A stretch of 7,250 bases of DNA from Gammaproteobacteria bacterium (GTDB lineage: Bacteria > Gemmatimonadota > Gemmatimonadetes > Longimicrobiales > Gaopeijiaceae): the NCBI GenBank assembly GCA_009843625.1, contig VYDD01000121.1, forward strand, positions 1 through 7,250. Reading direction: 5' to 3'. Below, piece by piece: positions 1 through 4,291 of this stretch. Numbering within the stretch: position 1 is the first letter of the stretch; each line of letters begins with the position of its first letter. A model generated the notes under the pieces. The model did no database searches and had not been told where the DNA came from. It saw only the letters and a list, made by a program, of their open reading frames with translations. Position numbers and translations under genes: made by a program.

Positions 1-1
1 G

Positions 2-373
2 TTCATGGACCCCATCGGCCTCGCTCTCGACAACTTCGGGGTATCCGGGAAGTGGCGCATTCGCGAGAACGGCATGCCCCTCGACACCCGGGGCACGTTC
101 TACGACACGACGCCGGTCTCGACTCCGGCCGAGCTGCGGCAGGCTTTGCTCAAGCGCCCGGAACCCCTGATCCGCACCTTCACCGCCAACCTCATGGCCT
201 ACGCGCTGGGTCGGCGGGTGGAGTACTACGATCAGCCGCGCATTCGGGCCATCGTACGCGAAGCCGAGCAAGACGATTACCGCATCTCGGCGTTCATCCG
301 GGGCGTCATCGAAAGCGATGCCTTCCAGATGAGCGGGCCCGAGCCCGCAGTCGCGGAGAGCCAAGGAAACTGA
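2..373 (+). CDS. DUF1588/DUF1585 (PSCyt3/PSD2) protein, C-terminal fragment
   Basis: Only the last 123 residues are in the window; the frame is open at the left edge. The visible part begins with F-MDPIGLALDNF followed by GKWR, the typical end of the DUF1588 (PSCyt3) domain. It continues into DUF1585 (PSD2), recognisable from LIRTFTANLMAYALGRRVEYYD and then an IRAIV...DDYRISAFIRGVIESDAFQM segment. Full-length relatives are large exported proteins of planctomycetes, acidobacteria and related phyla, with an N-terminal cytochrome c-like domain followed by DUF1587, DUF1592 and DUF1595 domains. Those parts would lie upstream and cannot be confirmed here. The biochemical role is unknown; a haem-containing periplasmic protein is the usual inference. 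The TGA stop lies 24 nt before the DUF1552 start, and genes of these two families are commonly adjacent, which supports co-transcription. Confidence in the family is high, and none is offered on function. Confidence 0.86.
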   Translation, partial: FMDPIGLALDNFGVSGKWRIRENGMPLDTRGTFYDTTPVSTPAELRQALLKRPEPLIRTFTANLMAYALGRRVEYYDQPRIRAIVREAEQDDYRISAFIRGVIESDAFQMSGPEPAVAESQGN

Positions 374-387
374 AACGCCATTCCAGT

Positions 388-392
388 GGAGA
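388..392 (+). promoter_or_regulatory. Ribosome binding site for the DUF1552 gene
   Basis: GGAGA lies 5 nt before ATG 398. A GTG at 386, in the same frame, overlaps this site and has no purine-rich sequence before it. The site therefore favours ATG 398 and a protein four residues shorter than the longest reading. Confidence 0.6.
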
Positions 393-397
393 CATCG

Positions 398-1816
398 ATG
401 CACTTCATCACCGGAAAGCACATCCCCCGGCGCACCTTCCTGCGGGGCGTGGGCGCCACCGTCGCGCTGCCCATGCTCGACGCCATGATCCCGGCGGGCC
501 GAACCTGGTCGCGGGCGGCACGCAACGACGATCCCACCCGGCTCATCGCCATCGAGATCGTCCACGGGTCGGCCGGCGCCAACGAGTGGGGCGCCACCCA
601 GAACCTCTGGTCTCCTGCCGCCACCGGCAGCGACTTCGACCTGGGTCCCAGTTCGCTCGCCCCGCTGGAGCGCTATCGCGACTACCTCACCATCTTCAGC
701 AACACCGACGTCGCGAACGCCGAGGCCTACCAGCCCAAGGAGATCGGCGGCGACCACTTCCGGTCGAGCGCCGTCTTCCTCACGCAGGCGCACCCCAAGC
801 AGACCGAGGCCTCGGACGTCTACGTCGGCACCTCGCTCGACCAGCTGCACGCCCAGCGCTTCGGGCAGGACACGCCGATCCCGTCCATGCAGCTCTGCAT
901 CGAGAACGTGGATCAGGCCGGCGGGTGCGCATACGGCTACGCCTGCGTCTACACCGACACCATCAGCTGGGCCTCCCCCACCGAACCCCTGCCGATGATC
1001 CGCGATCCGCGCATCGCCTTCGACCAGCTTTTCGGCGCGGGCGGAACCGCGGAGGAGCGCGCCGCCCGGCGCCGCACCAGCCGCAGCATTCTCGACTGGA
1101 TCGCCCGCGACGTGGCTCGGCTGAAACAGGAGCTTCGGCCCTCCGACCGGCAGCGCATCGACCAGTACCTCGAGAACGTGCGCGAAATCGAGCGCCGCAT
1201 CGAGCGCATCGAGGCGCACAACACCAGCGGAGAGCAGCGGGAACTCCCCGAAGCCCCCGCCGGAGTCCCGGACTCCTTCACCGAGCACGTCGAAACGATG
1301 TTCGACCTGCAGGCGCTGGCCTTCGCCTCCGACATGACGCGCGTCTTCTCCTTCAAGCTGGGACGGGACGCCTCTTCGCGGGTCTATCCCGAGAGCGGCA
1401 CCGACAAGCCCTTCCATCCGGCGTCGCACCACGGGGGCAACCCGCAGGGGGTGCTCGACTTCGCGACCATCAACAAGTACCACGTGAGCATGCTGCCCTA
1501 CCTCATGGACCGCCTGCGGGAGAACATGGAGGGCGACACCCATCTGCTCGACAAGACCATGATCGTCTACGGCTCGCCGATGGCCGACGGGAACCTGCAC
1601 AACCACCGCAGATGCCCGCTGATCACCCTGGGCGGGTCCAACGGCAAGGTCCAGGGCAACCTGCATCTCAAGGCTCCCGACGGTACGCCCATGGCCAACG
1701 TCATGCTGAGCCTGCTGCACGCCCTCGGCCACGAAGATGTGACCAGCTTCGGCGACAGCACCAGCGCGTTCCCCCTGGGGATGCCGGGCGTGCTGGCCGC
1801 ACAAAGCAGTTCTTGA
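398..1816 (+). CDS. Tat-exported DUF1552 (HxxSHH) family protein
   Basis: A complete 472-residue protein at the usual length for DUF1552 (PF07586). The N-terminus has a twin-arginine signal: PRRTFLRG at residues 10-17, then a hydrophobic stretch of about residues 18-27. Export as a folded, possibly cofactor-bearing protein is therefore likely. Family landmarks in order: GGDHFRSSAVFLT (about 117-129), a Cys-rich block with C167, C177 and C183 leading into YTDTISWASPTEPLP, a long charged helical stretch (about 225-275, ERRIERIEAHN), the HxxSHH signature (H340, S343, H344, H345) and a C-terminal IVYGSPMADGNLHNH motif. The His-rich motifs suggest a metal site, and related DUF1501 proteins are placed with the alkaline-phosphatase-like fold. 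This is family-level inference, and no substrate is known. The gene sits 24 nt after the DUF1588/DUF1585 gene and 51 nt before the ankyrin gene, which fits an operon. The start was chosen from the Shine-Dalgarno site at 388-392; GTG 386 is the alternative. Confidence 0.95.
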   Translation: MHFITGKHIPRRTFLRGVGATVALPMLDAMIPAGRTWSRAARNDDPTRLIAIEIVHGSAGANEWGATQNLWSPAATGSDFDLGPSSLAPLERYRDYLTIFSNTDVANAEAYQPKEIGGDHFRSSAVFLTQAHPKQTEASDVYVGTSLDQLHAQRFGQDTPIPSMQLCIENVDQAGGCAYGYACVYTDTISWASPTEPLPMIRDPRIAFDQLFGAGGTAEERAARRRTSRSILDWIARDVARLKQELRPSDRQRIDQYLENVREIERRIERIEAHNTSGEQRELPEAPAGVPDSFTEHVETMFDLQALAFASDMTRVFSFKLGRDASSRVYPESGTDKPFHPASHHGGNPQGVLDFATINKYHVSMLPYLMDRLRENMEGDTHLLDKTMIVYGSPMADGNLHNHRRCPLITLGGSNGKVQGNLHLKAPDGTPMANVMLSLLHALGHEDVTSFGDSTSAFPLGMPGVLAAQSSS

Positions 1817-1855
1817 AGGCACAGAGCGTTTCCTGAGAACGAGCGCATTCCGATG

Positions 1856-1861
1856 GAGAGG
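1856..1861 (+). promoter_or_regulatory. Ribosome binding site for the ankyrin gene
   Basis: GAGAGG, inside the purine run 1855-1865, lies 6 nt before ATG 1868. An in-frame ATG at 1853 would place this run inside the coding sequence and is preceded only by the pyrimidine-containing GCATTCCG. ATG 1868 also starts directly at the Lys-Lys n-region of a signal peptide, so it is preferred. Confidence 0.55.
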
Positions 1862-1867
1862 AAGGCG

Positions 1868-3526
1868 ATGAAAAAGCTTCCGCGCACGATTGCCACGCTG
1901 CTTCTGACCCTCGTGGTCCTGGCCGCCACGCCGCCGCCGGACTCCCCCGTTGCGGACGCCGCCATGCGCGGCGACCTGGATGCGGTGCGCTCGCTGATCA
2001 ACCAGGGTGCCGACGTCAACGGTGCCCAGGGCGATGGCATGACCGCGCTGCACTGGGCGGCCGAGAACGGCAGCGCCGCCACCGCCGAACTGCTGCTCAG
2101 CGCCGGAGCGAACCTGTCCGCGGTCACCCGGCTGGGCGGCTATACCCCGCTGCACCTGGCGGCCAAGGCCGGAAGCGCGGACGTCGTGCGTGCGTTCCTC
2201 GCGGCGGGAGCGGACCCGCGCGCCGCCACCTCCACCGGGGGCGCCACCGCGCTGCACTTCGCCGCCGCCGCCGGCAGCGGTGAAGCCGTGAAGGCGCTGA
2301 TCGACCACGGTGCAGACCCGAACGCGTCGGAATCCGCCTGGGGGCAGACGCCTCTCATGTTCGCGGCGGCGTCCGACCGCGCGGGAGCGATCCACGCCCT
2401 CGTGGACGGCGGGGCGGATCCCGCCATCACCGCCCGCGTGATCGACATCGCGGCGCGTGACGGGGAAGACCGCGAGGCACAGCGACGCCGCGACGAGCGG
2501 GTGGAGGCGCTCCAGCAGCTGCAGGGCGGGACCGGCGGCGGACGCCCGGCCCAGGCGCAGCCCGAACCCACGGTCAGCACCCTCCTGAACCCGGACGAGC
2601 CCCCGCCGTCGCTGGCGCGCGACCGCGACCGGACGGTGCCCCAGCCGCTCTCCCACGCGGACCTGGTCGGACACTACGGTGGGCTTACCGCGCTGCTGAT
2701 GGCCGTGCGCGACGGCCGGCGCGCCGCCGCCGAAGCACTCCTCGACCGGGGCGCCGACATCACCCTGGCGAGCGATGCGGGAGCGACCCCCCTGTACGGG
2801 GTGCTCAACACCCAGTGGATCCCCAAGTCGCGGCATCCGCAGCCGACCGACTACACTCAGCAGGAGACCACCTACCTGGAGTTGATTGAGATCTTCCTCG
2901 AGGCCGGCGCGGACCCCAACGTGCGCCTCCACAAGACCCTGTGGTACACGGAGTTCGGACGCAGCTTCCTGAGCGTCGACCGCATGGGCGCAACGCCCTT
3001 CTGGCGCGCGGCGTTCGCGCTGGACGTCACGGCCATGAGGCTGCTGGTCGCGCACGGGGCCGACCCCCACATCCCCACGGTAAACGCCCCCCGGCGCTTC
3101 CGCCGCGGCGGTCGTGCCGACATGTCCGGGCTGCCCCCCGTCCCGATCGGCGGACCAGGTTCCTGGCCCATCCACGCGGCGTCGGGCATCACCTACGGCG
3201 AAGGCTTCGCCGCCAATGTCCACCGCCACGTACCCGAGGCGTGGGTCCCCGCAGTACGCTATCTGGTCGAGGAACTCGGCGCCGACGTAAACGCCCGCGA
3301 CCGCAACGGCTACACCGCCGTGCACCACGCCGCAGCCCGGGGAGACAACGAGCTGATCCTCTACCTGGTCAGCCAGGGCGCCGACGTCACCGCCGTGAGC
3401 CGGAGCGGCCAGACCACCGCCGACATGGCCAACGGTCCGGTACAGCGCATCCTGCCCTTTCCGAGCACAGTCGAACTGCTCGAATCGCTCGGATCCCACA
3501 ACAACAACAACTGTGTAGCCTGCTGA
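1868..3526 (+). CDS. Exported ankyrin-repeat protein, two repeat blocks, C-terminal CVAC
   Basis: A 552-residue protein. The N-terminus, MKKLPRTIATLLLTLVVLAA, reads as a Sec signal peptide cleaved near residue 19 or 20, so the repeats would act in the periplasm. Block 1 (about residues 27-188) holds five ankyrin units with clear consensus pieces: GMTALHWAAENG (57-68), GYTPLHLAAKAG (91-102), GATALHFAAAAG (125-136) and GQTPLMFAAAS (159-169), with repeat turns such as GADVN and GADPN. A charged, then Pro-rich linker follows (about 196-266, including EDREAQRRRDERVEALQQLQ and DEPPPS). Block 2 (about 271-520) has units at GLTALLMAVRDG, GATPLYGV, GATPFWRAA (374-382), a divergent PIHAASG unit and NGYTAVHHAAARG (480-492), split by insertions around the STQWIPK-like and RRFRRGG segments. 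The end is a run of four Asn and then CVAC. Ankyrin repeats bind partner proteins. Position directly after DUF1552 suggests the partners are that protein or its neighbour. No catalytic domain is seen. In-frame ATG 1853 is a weaker start. Confidence 0.93.
   Translation: MKKLPRTIATLLLTLVVLAATPPPDSPVADAAMRGDLDAVRSLINQGADVNGAQGDGMTALHWAAENGSAATAELLLSAGANLSAVTRLGGYTPLHLAAKAGSADVVRAFLAAGADPRAATSTGGATALHFAAAAGSGEAVKALIDHGADPNASESAWGQTPLMFAAASDRAGAIHALVDGGADPAITARVIDIAARDGEDREAQRRRDERVEALQQLQGGTGGGRPAQAQPEPTVSTLLNPDEPPPSLARDRDRTVPQPLSHADLVGHYGGLTALLMAVRDGRRAAAEALLDRGADITLASDAGATPLYGVLNTQWIPKSRHPQPTDYTQQETTYLELIEIFLEAGADPNVRLHKTLWYTEFGRSFLSVDRMGATPFWRAAFALDVTAMRLLVAHGADPHIPTVNAPRRFRRGGRADMSGLPPVPIGGPGSWPIHAASGITYGEGFAANVHRHVPEAWVPAVRYLVEELGADVNARDRNGYTAVHHAAARGDNELILYLVSQGADVTAVSRSGQTTADMANGPVQRILPFPSTVELLESLGSHNNNNCVAC
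3500..3511 (+). repeat. (AAC)4 trinucleotide repeat in the ankyrin gene
   Basis: Four identical AAC codons encode the poly-Asn stretch just before the C-terminal CVAC. The third base is usually G or C in this genome, and AAC is the expected Asn codon, so codon preference alone could explain the run. Slippage would add or remove whole Asn residues without breaking the frame. Confidence 0.7.
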
Positions 3527-3529
3527 CCC

Positions 3530-3570
3530 GGGAGCCCCGCGCCCAGGGGTTCTCCCGCGAACGGCGGGAG
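3530..3570 (+). promoter_or_regulatory. Alternative hairpins upstream of the lipoprotein gene
   Basis: Two inverted repeats share one arm. Hairpin A pairs GGGAGCCCC (3530-3538) with GGGG (3546-3549) and CTCCC (3552-3556), leaving a 7-nt loop and a 2-nt TT bulge. Hairpin B pairs CTCCCGC (3552-3558) with GCGGGAG (3564-3570), a perfect 7-bp stem with a 5-nt loop. Both use CTCCC 3552-3556, so they exclude each other. Hairpin B ends immediately before the Shine-Dalgarno core GGAGG (3571-3575). No T-run follows either, so an intrinsic terminator is unlikely. A role in mRNA processing or in translation of the lipoprotein gene is inference, and the high GC content makes chance pairing possible. Confidence 0.35.
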
Positions 3571-3575
3571 GGAGG
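3571..3575 (+). promoter_or_regulatory. Strong ribosome binding site of the lipoprotein gene
   Basis: GGAGG lies 6 nt before ATG 3582, inside the longer purine run GGGAGGGAGGAAA. It is the best Shine-Dalgarno match among the five genes and supports ATG 3582 over the internal in-frame ATG at 3630, which lacks one. Confidence 0.7.
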
Positions 3576-3581
3576 AAACGA

Positions 3582-4091
3582 ATGACTGCAACCACGTGTG
3601 TACTGCGCCGGTGCCGCAAGCTCGCGGCCATGCCGGTGCTTCTCCTCGCCGTCGGAGGGTGCTTTTCCTACTCGACGGTGCCGCTGGAGACGATTGCTCC
3701 CGACCAGCAGGCGCGCCTTATCCTCGACCAGGAAGCCTTTGGACGAGTGATGAACCAGGCAGCCATGGAGGGGTTTCCGGTCCAGATGATGAACCTGTCC
3801 GGCAACCGCATCAGCGGCCGGGTGGCCGGCATTTCCGCCGAAAACGTCACCATCCAGTTGCGCGGCGCCGGCGCGTCGATGTTGAGCACTCAGGTCGCGA
3901 CCGGCGCGATCCAGGAGGCGGCGATCCGGCAGTTCGACCGCACCAACACCATCGTCACGGTCGGCGCGAGCTTGGGCGTAGCTGCCCTCATGATCCAGGG
4001 AGGCGTGGTCCCGGGCGGTAGTACCGATAGCCCGGACGACAACCCGGAAAACATGATTGGCCTGCGTCTTTTCTCGATCTCGGTGCCTTGA
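3582..4091 (+). CDS. Small predicted lipoprotein of unknown family
   Basis: A 169-residue protein whose N-terminus fits a lipoprotein signal: Arg/Lys-rich RRCRK (9-13), a hydrophobic core MPVLLLAV (17-24) and a lipobox-like VGG-C with the lipidation Cys at residue 27. The mature part begins FSYSTVPLETI. A segment of short beta-like strands with small turns follows (about 67-118: GNRISGRVAGISAENVTIQL, then IQEAAIRQFDR), which could form a small SH3- or Sm-like barrel; this is inference. A Gly/Ala-rich hydrophobic stretch follows (about 123-143, TIVTVGASLGVAALMIQGG). The C-terminus has an Asp/Pro-rich turn and ends IGLRLFSISVP. I do not recognise a named family, although the layout recalls short uncharacterised lipoproteins of Gemmatimonadota. 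The gene lies 55 nt after the ankyrin gene. A 200-nt gap separates it from the receptor. It may be the last gene of the upstream operon or an accessory to the receptor. The internal ATG at residue 17 would leave almost no n-region, so ATG 3582 is preferred. Confidence 0.85.
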   Translation: MTATTCVLRRCRKLAAMPVLLLAVGGCFSYSTVPLETIAPDQQARLILDQEAFGRVMNQAAMEGFPVQMMNLSGNRISGRVAGISAENVTIQLRGAGASMLSTQVATGAIQEAAIRQFDRTNTIVTVGASLGVAALMIQGGVVPGGSTDSPDDNPENMIGLRLFSISVP

Positions 4092-4116
4092 CGGAGGGTG
4101 AACCCCAACGAATACC
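4088..4116 (+). promoter_or_regulatory. Possible sigma-70-like promoter for the receptor gene
   Basis: TTGACG (4088-4093, five of six bases of the -35 consensus) overlaps the stop codon of the lipoprotein gene. After a 17-nt spacer comes AATACC (4111-4116), which matches only three of six bases of the -10 consensus. Transcription would start near 4123 and give a leader of about 170 nt. Promoter consensus in this lineage is uncertain, so this is a weak call. Confidence 0.25.
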
Positions 4117-4125
4117 GCTACCCCC

Positions 4126-4140
4126 TTGCGCGTCACGCAA
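4126..4140 (+). promoter_or_regulatory. Inverted repeat, possible operator
   Basis: TTGCG-CGTCA-CGCAA is a perfect 5-bp inverted repeat with a 5-nt centre. It lies at or just after the start point expected from the promoter candidate at 4088-4116, a usual position for a repressor site. It could equally be a weak RNA stem or chance. Confidence 0.25.
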
Positions 4141-4157
4141 CAGGGTTTCATTCTGAT

Positions 4158-4272
4158 CGGGTTGTACCCGGACGCCGGGCAGGGCTGTCTGTGCTTTAAG
4201 GGCACGAGCTCACGTGCTGGCCGGTCCCGGAGGGGGCGGAGGGGATTGTAAACCGGTGGCAGGAACGCCACC
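4158..4272 (+). other. Hairpin-rich leader of the receptor gene
   Basis: This part of the 200-nt gene-free gap holds several short perfect inverted repeats: CGGGT/ACCCG (4158-4162/4166-4170), CCCGG/CCGGG (4167-4171/4175-4179), GTGC/GCAC (4191-4194/4202-4205), GCACG/CGTGC (4202-4206/4213-4217) and GGTGGC/GCCACC (4255-4260/4267-4272). The first two overlap and exclude each other, as do the third and fourth. The last stem ends 19 nt before the start codon and just upstream of the Shine-Dalgarno site. I recognise no known riboswitch core and no T-run that would make a terminator. The rest of the gap shows nothing I can name. Confidence 0.3.
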
Positions 4273-4280
4273 CCAGAGGA

Positions 4281-4285
4281 AGGAG
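4281..4285 (+). promoter_or_regulatory. Ribosome binding site of the receptor gene
   Basis: AGGAG lies 6 nt before ATG 4292, within the purine run AGAGGAAGGAGAG. It fixes the start of the receptor, whose signal peptide begins directly at that codon. Confidence 0.7.
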
Positions 4286-4291
4286 AGTGTT

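Noticed and set aside
386..397. GTG 386 as start of the DUF1552 gene
   Set aside because: It overlaps the GGAGA that would serve ATG 398 and has no ribosome binding site of its own. It is kept only as an alternative.
52..1836. Long forward open frame of 594 residues in another frame
   Set aside because: It runs across the DUF1585 and DUF1552 genes, is very rich in Arg, His, Pro and Ala and matches no family. It is a GC-driven shadow.
1853..1867. ATG 1853 as start of the ankyrin gene
   Set aside because: The purine-rich ribosome binding run would lie inside the gene, and the extra MERKA adds nothing to the signal peptide.
3512..3523. Haem-binding motif at CVAC, and likewise CWLCP in the receptor
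   Set aside because: c-type haem attachment needs CxxCH. Neither Cys pair is followed by His.
3552..3570. Intrinsic terminator after the ankyrin gene
   Set aside because: The 7-bp stem is good, but it is followed by GGAGGAAACG, not a T-run, and runs straight into the next ribosome binding site.
2941..3585. Forward open frame of 214 residues inside the ankyrin gene
   Set aside because: Arg/Pro-rich composition, no domain, and overlap with clear ankyrin repeats in the other frame.
3387..4271. Reverse open frame of 294 residues spanning the lipoprotein gene and the gap
   Set aside because: No domain or convincing start signal. It covers the lipoprotein gene, which has a strong ribosome binding site and a signal peptide.
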